A DNA stretch of 64,000 nucleotides, taken from the NCBI RefSeq assembly GCF_000718785.1, contig NZ_JOCA01000012.1:124001-188000 (forward strand). Direction: 5' to 3'. The notes under the pieces are model-generated. The model saw only the letters and a list, made by a program, of their open reading frames with translations. It made no database searches and was not told where the DNA came from. Of this stretch, positions 8,541 through 16,421 are shown piece by piece. The stretch's first letter is position 1. Each line of letters begins with the position of its first letter. This DNA is from Streptomyces sp. NRRL WC-3626. Lineage in GTDB: Bacteria > Actinomycetota > Actinomycetes > Streptomycetales > Streptomycetaceae. The translations under genes and the position numbers were made by a program.

Positions 8541-9593
8541 ATGAGGTCTGCGGTGGTGCTGGGCGTCGAGTCGTCCTGCGACGAGACGGGCGCCGGTCTG
8601 GTCCGGGACGGTCGGCTGCTGGGGCACGCGGTGGCGTCGAGCATGGACGAGCACGCCCGCTTCGGCGGAGTGGTGCCCGAGATCGCCTCCCGCGCCCACC
8701 TCCACGCACTGCGTCCGGTCGTCCTGAAGGCACTGGACGAGGCAGGGCTGCGGCTGTCCGACATCGGGGCGGTCGCCGTGACCACCGGTCCCGGACTGTC
8801 GGGGGCGTTGCAGGTGGGTCTCGCCGGTGCGAAGGGCATCGCCTACTCGCTCGGCGTCCCTCTGTACGGCGTGCACCACCTGGCCGGACACGTCGCCGCC
8901 GACACACTGGAGCACGGCCCGCTGCCGAACCCGTGCATGGTGCTGATCGTCTCCGGCGGCCACACCTCGCTCCTCCTCGTCCGCGACCTCGCCCGGGACC
9001 GGATCACGCACCTCGGGGACACGCTCGACGACGCCGCCGGGGAGTGCTTCGACAAGGTGGCGCGGGTCTTCGGGCTGCCGTATCCCGGCGGTCCGGCCAT
9101 CGACCGGACAGCGCGAGCGGGGGATCCTCGCGCTGTCCCCTTCCCGCGCCCGCTCCCGGGGTAGTACGACTTCTCCTTCTCGGGGCTGAAGACCGCGGCG
9201 GCCCGCTGGGCCGAGGGTCACGCGGGACGTGAGCTGCCGGTGGCCGACGGCGCGGCCTCGCTCCAGGAGGCCGTCGCGGACGTGCTGACCCGCAAGGCGG
9301 TGGCCGCCTGCAAGGAGCACGGCGTGGACACCCTGGTCGTGGTCGGCGGCGTCGCCGCCAACTCGCGGGTGCGCTCGCTCGCCGAGGAGCGCTGCCGGGC
9401 GGCCGGGATCGAGCTGCGGGTGCCGCCGCTGCGGCTGTGCACCGACAACGGCGCGATGATCGCGGCCGTCGGCGACCTCCTGGTCCGGGCGGGAGCCGAA
9501 CCGGCGCCGCTGGACGTGTCGATCGACCCGTCGGCGCCGCTGGAGTACGCAGCCCTGCACCCGCTCGCCACCGGACGGACGGTGGCCGCCTGA
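8541..9593 (+). pseudogene. tsaD/gcp paralogue interrupted by an in-frame TAG stop
   Basis: The frame encodes a TsaD-type protein (the enzyme that attaches the threonylcarbamoyl group in tRNA t6A synthesis). Before the stop it carries [16 protein letters not shown], the metal-binding [14 protein letters not shown] segment, [11 protein letters not shown] and [23 protein letters not shown] at 9162-9164 ends the frame after RPLPG; the same frame then continues without shift as [47 protein letters not shown] to TGA at 9591-9593. The join also seems to lack a few residues that usually lie just before [11 protein letters not shown]. Products would be a 207-aa N-terminal fragment and possibly a restart product from 9240 (117 aa). 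The A+T-rich promoter and the absence of sua5/tsaB/tsaE neighbours suggest a second, non-housekeeping copy. Confidence 0.85.
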
Positions 9594-10165
9594 TGAGCGC
9601 CGACATCCGCATCCACACGGACGCCCGACTGCTCGCACACACCGACGCGCTGCGATCGGTCTACGTCGACGCCTTCTGCGCCCCGCCCTGGAACGAGGAC
9701 GAGGGCCGGGCGACGGAGTTCGCGGACCGGCTGCCGACGAGCGTGGGGCGACCCGGGTTCACGGCCGCCACCGCCGTACGCGACGGGGAGACGATCGGCT
9801 TCGCCACCGCCTGGACCACCCCTGATCCCTTCCCCACGAACAGCAGCTACCCACAGGTCACCGCCGGCCTCGGTCCCGCGTACACCGCGGACTGGCTGTG
9901 CGGCGCCCTGGAGGTCGACGAACTGGCCGTCCGTACCGCCGCCCGCGGCACCGGAGTCGCCCGTGACCTCCTCGAAGCGGTGACCGCGGACGCGCCCGAC
10001 GGGCGGGCCTGGCTGCTGACCTGGGCCCAGAACCCGCGGGCTCTGGCCTTCTACCGCCGCCAGGGGTGGACGCAGGTCACCCACCCCGCCCCCGACGGCG
10101 AGGGCGTCGTCGTCTTCCTCGGCCCGCGCCACCCCGCCCGGCCTCTCGCCCCACTTCCCCTGTAA
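9593..10165 (+). CDS. GNAT-family N-acetyltransferase
   Basis: This 190-aa protein shows the GNAT acetyl-CoA fold: ALEVDELAVRTAARGTGVARDLLEAV contains the V-x-x-x-x-RG-x-G-x-A pyrophosphate-binding loop, and ALAFYRRQGWTQVTH is the usual C-terminal helix-strand motif. The N-terminal half (YVDAFCAPPWNEDEG) resembles GNATs that follow a disordered acceptor loop. The start ATG at 9593 overlaps the stop of the tsaD-like frame (TGATG), so it was the second gene of that operon. The substrate cannot be inferred; a self-protection or tRNA/peptide acetylation role is only a guess from context. Confidence 0.8.
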   Translation: MSADIRIHTDARLLAHTDALRSVYVDAFCAPPWNEDEGRATEFADRLPTSVGRPGFTAATAVRDGETIGFATAWTTPDPFPTNSSYPQVTAGLGPAYTADWLCGALEVDELAVRTAARGTGVARDLLEAVTADAPDGRAWLLTWAQNPRALAFYRRQGWTQVTHPAPDGEGVVVFLGPRHPARPLAPLPL

Positions 10166-10182
10166 GTCCCCGGAGCCCCGTC

Positions 10183-10251
10183 TTGCGTACCGCCGAGATC
10201 CGCCGCCGTTTCCTCGACTTCTTCGCCGAGCGCGGCCACACCGTGGTCCCC
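10183..10251 (+). pseudogene. Remnant of an alanyl-tRNA synthetase (alaS) N-terminus
   Basis: From TTG at 10183 the frame reads LRTAEIRRRFLDFFAERGHTVVP (given here as 23 residues from 10183 to 10251), which matches the conserved first helix of AlaRS (xxAEIRRxFLxFFxxxGHxxVPS). The similarity ends abruptly at 10252 and the frame runs on in unrelated sequence to 10518, antisense to the next gene. It starts 17 bases after the GNAT stop, so the ancestral operon was probably tsaD-like, GNAT, alaS-like, with the synthetase deleted when the arsenic locus was joined. A 15-bp tandem duplication lies at 10335-10364. Confidence 0.65.
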
Positions 10252-10378
10252 AGGAACGGGACCACCGCTGTCCGGCTTGCAACCGGTACCTGGGTACAGG
10301 TCAGGAAGCGGTCGGGTCTGGCGGTGGAGCGCCTCGAGCTCCGTGTCGGCGAGCTCCGTGTCGACGTGCCGACGCTGG

Positions 10379-11734
10379 TCACGAGCCGCAGCAGCCGCCC
10401 GTCGTGGGCGGTCCGAGCTGGACGAGCCGGGGTTCGGGGGTGGCGCAGCAGCCGCCGTCGTCGGCCGGGGTGTCGAAGAGGCCCGCGCCGCCGCAGACGC
10501 CGGTCTCGGGAAGGGTGAGTTCGACGCGGTCGGCGGAGTCGAGGTCGCCCGCGATGGCGGCGGCGACGGAGCGGACCTGCTCGTACCCGGTCATGGCGAG
10601 GAAGGTGGGGGCGCGGCCGTAGGACTTCATGCCGACCAGGTAGATGCCCTGTTCGGGGTGGGAGAGTTCGCGGTGGCCGTGGGGGTAAACGGTGCCGCAG
10701 GAGTGCTGGTTGGGGTCGATCAGCGGGGCGAGTCCCACCGGTGCCTGGAGGCGCGTGTCCAGGTTCAGCCGGATCTCGGAGAGGAAGGACAGGTCGGGGC
10801 GGAAGCCGGTCAGCGCGATCACCTCGTCCACCGGGTCGAGGCGGCGGCCGTCCTCGCCCACCAGGACGACGCGTCCGTCACCGGCGCGCTCGAACGCCTC
10901 GGTCCGGAAGCCGGTGACCGCGTCCGCGTGCCCCTTGCCGACAGCGGCCTTCGCGGCGAGGCCGAGGGCACCGCGGGCGGGCAACTGGTCGGCGGTGCCG
11001 CCGCCGAAGGTGGAGCCGGAGATGCCGCGGCGCAGGACCCACACCGCGCGCGTGCCCGTGCCGTCCCCGGACTCGGCCAGCTCGGCGAGGTAGGCGAGCG
11101 CCGTGAACGCGGAGGCGCCGGAACCGATGACGGCCGTGCGCTTGCCCGCGTAACGGGCGCGGACGGCCGGGTTCTTCAGGTCCGGCACGCGGTACGTGAT
11201 CCGGTCGGCCGCCGCCTTCTCACCGAGCGCGGGCAGGCCGCTGCCGCCGGCCGGGCCGGGCGCGGTCCAGGTCCCGGAGGCGTCGATCACCGCGCGGGCG
11301 AGGACACGCTCCTCGCGGCCGCCGGCGTGCTCGACGTGCACGACGAAGGGCTGATCCTCGCGGCCGGCGTCGACGACACGGTCCCGGCCCGCTCGGGAGA
11401 CACCGGTGACGACGGCCCCGGTGCGGACCTTGTCACCGAGGGCGTCGGCGAGGGGCCGCAGATACCGCTCGGCCCAGTCACCGCCGGACGGGTACGTCGC
11501 CGGGTCGGGGCGCGTCCAGCCGGTGGGGGCCAGAAGCTTCTCGGCGGCCGGGTCCACGACCTCACCCCAGGTGGAGAACAGCCGTACGTGACTCCACTCG
11601 CGAACGGCCGCACCGGCCTGTTCCCCCGCCTCCAGAACGAGGGGCTCGATACCGCGCCCGACGAGGTGGGCGGCCGCGGCGAGCCCGACGGGTCCGGCCC
11701 CGATGACGACGACAGGGAACTGCTGGGCGCTCAT
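10379..11734 (-). CDS. FAD/NAD(P)-dependent monooxygenase-like protein of an arsenic locus (ArsO-like)
   Basis: The 451-aa flavoprotein has an FAD Rossmann motif VVVIGAGPVGLAAAAHLVGRG at its N-terminus and a second NAD(P) motif RTAVIGSGASAFTALAYL near residue 200, and fits the ArsO/flavin-monooxygenase group found in actinomycete ars clusters. The C-terminal tail is unusual: GVCGGAG, DDGGCCATPEP and TGGCCGS supply five cysteines in paired form, suited to binding arsenite or another soft metal. ATG at 11734 is chosen because AAGGAGACC lies just upstream; a longer frame adds 21 codons across the operator. It is divergent from arsR over 92 bases. Confidence 0.75.
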   Translation of the reverse strand: MSAQQFPVVVIGAGPVGLAAAAHLVGRGIEPLVLEAGEQAGAAVREWSHVRLFSTWGEVVDPAAEKLLAPTGWTRPDPATYPSGGDWAERYLRPLADALGDKVRTGAVVTGVSRAGRDRVVDAGREDQPFVVHVEHAGGREERVLARAVIDASGTWTAPGPAGGSGLPALGEKAAADRITYRVPDLKNPAVRARYAGKRTAVIGSGASAFTALAYLAELAESGDGTGTRAVWVLRRGISGSTFGGGTADQLPARGALGLAAKAAVGKGHADAVTGFRTEAFERAGDGRVVLVGEDGRRLDPVDEVIALTGFRPDLSFLSEIRLNLDTRLQAPVGLAPLIDPNQHSCGTVYPHGHRELSHPEQGIYLVGMKSYGRAPTFLAMTGYEQVRSVAAAIAGDLDSADRVELTLPETGVCGGAGLFDTPADDGGCCATPEPRLVQLGPPTTGGCCGS

Positions 11735-11766
11735 GATGCTCGGTCTCCTTGAAAGGTCACCTTGAT

Positions 11767-11817
11767 TCGACGTCTGTCGATACAGCCGAGCTTGCACCTC
11801 ATATCGACGAGTGTCAA
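11767..11817. promoter_or_regulatory. Paired inverted repeats: candidate ArsR operators
   Basis: Two sites of the same design lie between the divergent flavoprotein and arsR genes. Site 1 is TCGAC-GTCT-GTCGA at 11767-11780 and site 2 is TCGAC-GAGT-GTCAA at 11804-11817, spaced 37 bases start to start. One lies close to each gene start, which suits divergent repression by the ArsR dimer. Confidence 0.6.
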
Positions 11818-11826
11818 CATAGACGC

Positions 11827-12192
11827 ATGTCGAAGTCTGAGGTCGAGGAGCTGCCCGTACCGCGGGGCGGCGACGTCGTACCGTGCTGCCCGCCGATCAC
11901 GGCCGGGGAGTTGTCGCAGGCGGACGCGGAGAGGATGGCCGCCATGTTCAAGGCGCTGTCGGACCCGGTGCGGCTGCGACTGTTCTCGAAGATCGCCTCC
12001 CACCCGGGCGGCGAGGCGTGCGTGTGCGACATCGCGGACGTCGGCGTCTCCCAGCCCACCGTCTCCCACCACCTGAAGAAACTCCGCGAGGCCGGCCTGC
12101 TCACCTCCGAGCGGCGCGGCACCTGGGTCTACTACCAGGTCGCCCCCTCCGTGGTGGCGGGCATGGCGGCACTGCTCGACGTACGCGACTGA
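11827..12192 (+). CDS. arsR: ArsR-family metalloid-responsive repressor
   Basis: ArsR is a winged-helix dimer that leaves its operator on binding arsenite or antimonite. The 121-aa protein has RMAAMFKALSDPVRLRLFSK, the recognition helix VSQPTVSHHLKKLREAGLL and the wing SERRGTWVYYQV. The metal site EACVCDIADV at the start of the DNA-binding region is the classic ELCVCDL variant, with a further CC pair at about residues 19-20 (VVPCCPP) that could complete a three-cysteine site. ATG at 11827 is chosen because the upstream extension would cover the operator region. It is followed by arsC. Confidence 0.88.
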   Translation: MSKSEVEELPVPRGGDVVPCCPPITAGELSQADAERMAAMFKALSDPVRLRLFSKIASHPGGEACVCDIADVGVSQPTVSHHLKKLREAGLLTSERRGTWVYYQVAPSVVAGMAALLDVRD

Positions 12193-12242
12193 ACCCAGCC
12201 CCGGCCGCCGCCGAGTCCCCCTCACGATTCGGGAGCACCCCG

Positions 12243-12668
12243 ATGCCCGACACCCCCGGCACGAAGCCGTCCGTCCTGTTCGTCTGCGTCCACAACGCCG
12301 GCCGTTCCCAGATGGCCGCCGCCTGGCTGACCCACCTGGCCGGCGACCGTATCGAGGTCCGCTCCGCCGGCTCCGCGCCGGGTGCCGGGGTCAACCCGGC
12401 CGCCGTCGAGGCGATGGCCGAGGCCGGCATCGACATCTCCGCCGAGATCCCGAAGGTCCTCACCGTGGACGCGGTACGCGCATCGGACGTCTGCGTCACG
12501 ATGGGCTGCGGCGACACCTGCCCGGTCTTCCCCGGCAAGCGCTACCTCGACTGGGCCCTGGACGACCCGGCCGGCCAGGGCGTCGAAGCCGTCCGCCCGA
12601 TCCGCGACGAGATCAGAACCCGCGTGGAGGCCCTCATCGCCGAGATCGACGCCGAGCCCGACGTGTGA
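12243..12668 (+). CDS. arsC: Arsenate reductase, low-molecular-weight phosphatase type
   Basis: This 141-aa enzyme reduces arsenate to arsenite. It opens with the P-loop CVHNAGRSQMAAAWLTHLAG (nucleophilic Cys of the C-x5-R loop near residue 16), has the SAGSAPG segment, and a second cysteine pair in TMGCGDTCPVFPGKRYLDW that would resolve the disulfide by a thioredoxin- or mycothiol-type route. The general acid aspartate is in KRYLDWALDDP. It lies 50 bases after arsR, in the same operon. No arsenite exporter (ArsB, Acr3) follows, so arsenite removal must be encoded elsewhere or by the SulP neighbour. Confidence 0.9.
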   Translation: MPDTPGTKPSVLFVCVHNAGRSQMAAAWLTHLAGDRIEVRSAGSAPGAGVNPAAVEAMAEAGIDISAEIPKVLTVDAVRASDVCVTMGCGDTCPVFPGKRYLDWALDDPAGQGVEAVRPIRDEIRTRVEALIAEIDAEPDV

Positions 12669-12737
12669 CCGGCGGGTGGAGGGGGCGAGGTCCGCACCCT
12701 CCGGTCGCCGCGGGGTGCCGATGCGCTCCGGGCGCGG

Positions 12738-14243
12738 TCAGTGGCTGCCGGTGAGCTCGCCGGTGAGGCGCGCGTGGAGGTCGGCGCTCGGGTCGTTCAG
12801 GCCGGTGATCCGCACCGTCTTGCCGCGCTGGGCGTATTTCGTCTCGACGGCGTCCAGCGCCGCGACCGAGGAGGCGTCCCAGACGTGGGCCCCGGACAGG
12901 TCGATGACGACCCTGTCCGGGTCGCCGGCGTAGTCGAACCGGCCGACGAGGTCGTTGGAGGAGGCGAAGAACAACTCGCCGGTGACGGAGTAGACGACCG
13001 TTCCGCCGTCCGGGTCGGTGACCGCGGTGACGTCGGCGAGGTGGGCGACGCGCCGGGCGAAGACCACCATCGCCGTGACGGAGCCGACGACGACGCCGAT
13101 GGCGAGATTGTCGGTGGCCACCACACAGACGACGGTGACGGCCATGACGACGATCTCCCCGGCCGGCATCCGCTCCAGTGTCTTCGGGGCGACGGAGTGC
13201 CAGTCGAACGTCGCGAACGACACCATCACCATCACGGCGACCAGGGCGGCCATGGGGATGTCGGAGACGACCGGCCCGAAGACGATGCACAGCACCATCA
13301 GGAACGAGCCCGCGAGGAAGGTCGACAGACGGGTGCGGGCGCCGGACACCTTCACGTTGATCATCGTCTGGCCGATCATGGCGCAGCCGCCCATGCCGCC
13401 GAAGAAGCCGGTGACGATGTTGGCGACGCCCTGGCCGATGGACTCGCGGGTCTTGGAGGAGCGGGTGTCGGTGATGTCGTCGACGAGCTTGGCCGTCATC
13501 AGGGACTCCATCAGGCCGACCAGCGCCATGGCGAGGGCGTAGGGGGCGACGGTGGTCAGGGTGTCCAGCGTGAACGGCACGTCGGGCAGGCCCGGGACGG
13601 GGAGGGACGAGGGCAGTTCGCCCTTGTCGCCGACGGTGGGCACCGCGATGCCGGCGGCCACGGTGATGACGGTCAGGACGACGATGGAGACCAGCGGCGC
13701 CGGTACCACCTTGGTGACCTTCGGGAAGAACACCATCAGCGCGAGCCCGCCGAGGATCAGCGGGTAGACCGCCCACGGCACGTCGTACATCTCCGGCACC
13801 TGGGCCATGAAGATCAGAACGGCGAGCGCGTTGACGAAGCCGACCATGACCGAACGCGGCACGAACCGCATCAGCTTGGCCACCCCCAGCGCGCCCAGGG
13901 CGATCTGGAAGACACCGGCGAGGATGACCGCGGCGACCAGGTAACCGAAGCCGTGCTCACGGTTCAACGGCGCGATGACGAGGGCGACGGCGCCGGTGGC
14001 GGCGGAGATCATCGCCCGCCTGCCGCCGACGACGGAGATCGTGACGGCCATGGTGAACGACGCGAACAGGCCGATCGCCGGGTCGACCCCGGCGATGATC
14101 GAGAACGAGATCGCCTCGGGAATCAGGGCCAGCGCGACGACCAGGCCGCCCAGCACCTCGGTGCGCCAGACCTTCGGGTCGTTCAGCCAGTCGGGCTTGA
14201 GGCCGCGCAGCCGCGCGGCGGGGGACAGTACGGAGGAGGACAA
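12738..14243 (-). CDS. SulP-family inorganic anion transporter with STAS domain
   Basis: The 501-aa membrane protein starts KPDWLNDPKVWRTEVLGGLV and continues through about ten to eleven hydrophobic segments, including the SulP signature VVALALIPEAISFSIIAGVDP and the conserved GFFGGMGGCAMIGQTMINVK. Residues about 385-495 form a cytoplasmic STAS domain (VDRVVIDLSGAHVWDASSVAALDAVE-like core; DPDRVVIDLSGAHVWDASSV). SulP carriers move sulfate, bicarbonate or related oxyanions. It is convergent with arsC and its promoter region faces the MerR gene. Confidence 0.88.
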   Translation of the reverse strand: MSSSVLSPAARLRGLKPDWLNDPKVWRTEVLGGLVVALALIPEAISFSIIAGVDPAIGLFASFTMAVTISVVGGRRAMISAATGAVALVIAPLNREHGFGYLVAAVILAGVFQIALGALGVAKLMRFVPRSVMVGFVNALAVLIFMAQVPEMYDVPWAVYPLILGGLALMVFFPKVTKVVPAPLVSIVVLTVITVAAGIAVPTVGDKGELPSSLPVPGLPDVPFTLDTLTTVAPYALAMALVGLMESLMTAKLVDDITDTRSSKTRESIGQGVANIVTGFFGGMGGCAMIGQTMINVKVSGARTRLSTFLAGSFLMVLCIVFGPVVSDIPMAALVAVMVMVSFATFDWHSVAPKTLERMPAGEIVVMAVTVVCVVATDNLAIGVVVGSVTAMVVFARRVAHLADVTAVTDPDGGTVVYSVTGELFFASSNDLVGRFDYAGDPDRVVIDLSGAHVWDASSVAALDAVETKYAQRGKTVRITGLNDPSADLHARLTGELTGSH

Positions 14244-14465
14244 GGAGCCGGGTACCTGTCGTGCTCGGGCACGCCTGTGCCGGGACGGGAAGGAAAGGGG
14301 CGGGCCGCGCCGGTGGTGCGTCGGCTCGTCTCGCGGAGTCGGGGCGTCAGGGGGTCACGGCGGACAGGCGGCGGCGATCGACGCCATGGACTCGCGCACG
14401 CTCTCCCCTGCGAGAATCGGATCTTCGCCGGAGGCGCCATCGGCCCCGGCACGACAGCGGCAACT

Positions 14466-14485
14466 CTACCCTAACGTTAGGGTAG
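14466..14485. promoter_or_regulatory. Perfect 20-bp palindrome: candidate MerR operator
   Basis: CTACCCTAACGTTAGGGTAG is a perfect 20-base palindrome located 33 bases before the MerR start. MerR proteins bind such dyads inside a promoter with a stretched 19-bp spacer. The 222 bases between this site and the SulP start show no other clear motif. Confidence 0.7.
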
Positions 14486-14518
14486 GGATCGGTTGGGCCG
14501 TACGCGGGAGGACACGTC

Positions 14519-14935
14519 GTGGACGACAGGCACATGCAGATCGGCGAAGTCGCCGCGCGCACGGAGCTGTCCCTGCGCACCATCCGCCACTACGAGGAGA
14601 CCGGCCTGGTCATCCCCTCGGCCCGCTCCCAGGGCGGCTTCCGCCTCTACACGGAGGCCGATGTCGCCCGGCTCATGGTCATCCGCCGGATGAAGCCGCT
14701 CGGCTTCACCCTGGACCAGATGCGCGACCTGCTGGAGGCCACCGACCGCCTCGACGCGGCCGACGACACGCTCGACGCCGCTGAGCGCGACGCCCTGCTG
14801 GACCGCGTCCGCGCCTACCACCAGGCCGCCGCCGACCAGGTCGACAAACTACGCGTCCAGCTGTCCCGCGCCGAGGAGTTCGCCACCACCCTGAGCGCCC
14901 GGCTGGAGCAGACCGGGTCCACGGCCCGCTCCTGA
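14519..14935 (+). CDS. MerR-family transcriptional regulator
   Basis: The 138-aa protein has the MerR N-terminal winged helix MQIGEVAARTELSLRTIRHY, followed by EETGLVIPSARSQGGFRLYTEADVARLMVIRRMKPLGF (described here as residues 25-65) and a long dimerisation helix with RAYHQAAADQVDKLRVQLSR. There are no cysteines in the C-terminal part, so it is not an obvious metal sensor; the ligand is unknown. GTG at 14519 follows a GGGAGGA ribosome site. It is divergent from the SulP gene, which it may control together with itself through the palindrome at 14466. Confidence 0.85.
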   Translation: MDDRHMQIGEVAARTELSLRTIRHYEETGLVIPSARSQGGFRLYTEADVARLMVIRRMKPLGFTLDQMRDLLEATDRLDAADDTLDAAERDALLDRVRAYHQAAADQVDKLRVQLSRAEEFATTLSARLEQTGSTARS

Positions 14936-15015
14936 AGCACGGTGCCCCCTGGCCGTCGGCGGTGTGAAGGCGCCGGACATCGCGGTACCCGCCGCGCTCC
15001 CCGGCCGCCCGGCGG

Positions 15016-16281
15016 CTACTTCGTCCCGACCGTCCGCAGCACCGTCAGGATCAGGGTCCGGGCCGCCTCCGCCGTCTCGCGCAGGGACACGTGTTCGCGG
15101 TCGCTGTGGGCCACCGCGATGTCGCCCGGGCCGTACTGGAGGGTCGGGATGCCGGCGCCGGTGTAGTGGCGCAGGTCGCTGCCGTACGCCGCCCCGCGCC
15201 GCCTCGGCCGGGGGCGGCCCGTCGCGTCCGCGTACGCGTCGCGGACGACGTCCGGCAGCGGATGGCCCTCGGGCAGCCGGCCGCTCGCGAACTGACCGCC
15301 CGGCCAGGTCACCGTCGCTGGGTGGTCGCGCAGCCAGGGGTCCGCGGCGCAGGCCCGCGCGACGTGGTCCTCCAGCGCCGCGCGGGCGTCCGCCGGGTCC
15401 TCGTCCAGGCGTACGCCGAGCCTGCCCTCCGCGACCAGCAGGTCGGGCACGCTGCTCGCCCAGTCACCGGCGCGTACGGTGCCGACCGACAGGGCGTACG
15501 GGATCGGGTACTCGGCGAGCAGCGGGTCCGGGGCCCGGTTGCGTTCCGTCTCCAGGGCGGTGAGCGCCTTGTGGAGCGGGAGGTAGGCGTCGACGGCGCT
15601 GACGCCCTGGTCGCGGGAGCTGCCGTGTGCCGCCTTGCCGGGGACGGCGATACGGAAGGTGAGCGCGCCCGCGTTCGCCGTGATCAGGGTGGACGCGGTG
15701 GGTTCGGCGATGACGCAGGCGTCGCCCAGGTGGCCGCGGCGCAGGGTGGCGAAGGCGCCGAGGCCGCCGTCCTCCTCGCCGACGACGAAGTGCGCGGCGA
15801 CCCGGCCGCGCAGGCGTATGCCGGCGGTGCGTATCGCGGCGAGGGCGGCGAGGTGGGCCGCGAGGCCGGCCTTCATGTCACAGGCGCCGCGTCCGTGGAC
15901 GAGGTCTCCGGTGACGCGGGGGACGAACGGGTCGCCGTTCCACGCGGTCGGGTCGCCCGGCGGTACGACGTCGACGTGGCCCTGGAGGATCAGGGTGGGG
16001 CCGTCGCCGCCGTCGGGGGTGGTGCCGACCAGGCCCCAGGCCTCGTCGCGGGGGGCCTCCGTGCCGGGGTAGCCGGGGGCGGTGCGGAGGTCCGGGAGGT
16101 CTATCTGCCAGAGGTCGGTGTCCATGCCGAGCCATTCCAGGCGGCCGGCGAGTTGGTGCTGGAGTTCTGATTCGGCGGGGGTGCCGGTGACGCTGGGGAC
16201 GGATATCAGCTCGAGGAGTGTGCGGGTGAGGGAGTCCTCGTCCAGGGCCGTGAGTGCGGCGGCTTCCTCGTCTGTCAGCAC
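15016..16281 (-). CDS. M20-family metallopeptidase (ArgE/DapE type deacylase)
   Basis: The 421-aa protein has the M20 layout: LQGHVDVVPPGD (first metal ligand and catalytic Asp), GRGACDMKAGLAAHLAAL (bridging Asp), VVGEEDGGLGAF (catalytic Glu pair), CVIAEPTAS (Asp/Glu ligand), a dimerisation lid, and a C-terminal histidine in DIAVAHSDREHVS. Members hydrolyse acyl groups from amino acids or small peptides such as acetylornithine or succinyl-diaminopimelate; the substrate here is not clear. GTG at 16281 is preferred because AAAGG lies just before it; the frame extends 18 codons farther upstream. Confidence 0.85.
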   Translation of the reverse strand: MLTDEEAAALTALDEDSLTRTLLELISVPSVTGTPAESELQHQLAGRLEWLGMDTDLWQIDLPDLRTAPGYPGTEAPRDEAWGLVGTTPDGGDGPTLILQGHVDVVPPGDPTAWNGDPFVPRVTGDLVHGRGACDMKAGLAAHLAALAAIRTAGIRLRGRVAAHFVVGEEDGGLGAFATLRRGHLGDACVIAEPTASTLITANAGALTFRIAVPGKAAHGSSRDQGVSAVDAYLPLHKALTALETERNRAPDPLLAEYPIPYALSVGTVRAGDWASSVPDLLVAEGRLGVRLDEDPADARAALEDHVARACAADPWLRDHPATVTWPGGQFASGRLPEGHPLPDVVRDAYADATGRPRPRRRGAAYGSDLRHYTGAGIPTLQYGPGDIAVAHSDREHVSLRETAEAARTLILTVLRTVGTK

Positions 16282-16421
16282 GGTGACCTTTCGTCGGGTG
16301 GGGGGTGCGGTTATGCGCGGCGCACCCGCAGTCATCCTGCGCAGCTCGCCGTGGGGGTATGCGTCGTGGGGCTGGGGTTCGGCGGGGAGCGCTGTGCGGC
16401 GCGCCTGCGCGGGGGCGTGTG

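Noticed and set aside
9162..9164. Programmed readthrough or selenocysteine-like recoding at the tsaD-like TAG
   Set aside because: No recoding hairpin or context was evident and residues seem to be missing at the join, so decay or sequence error is simpler.
10261..10378. tRNA-like sequence after the alaS remnant
   Set aside because: No consistent cloverleaf could be drawn; only a 15-bp tandem repeat is clear.
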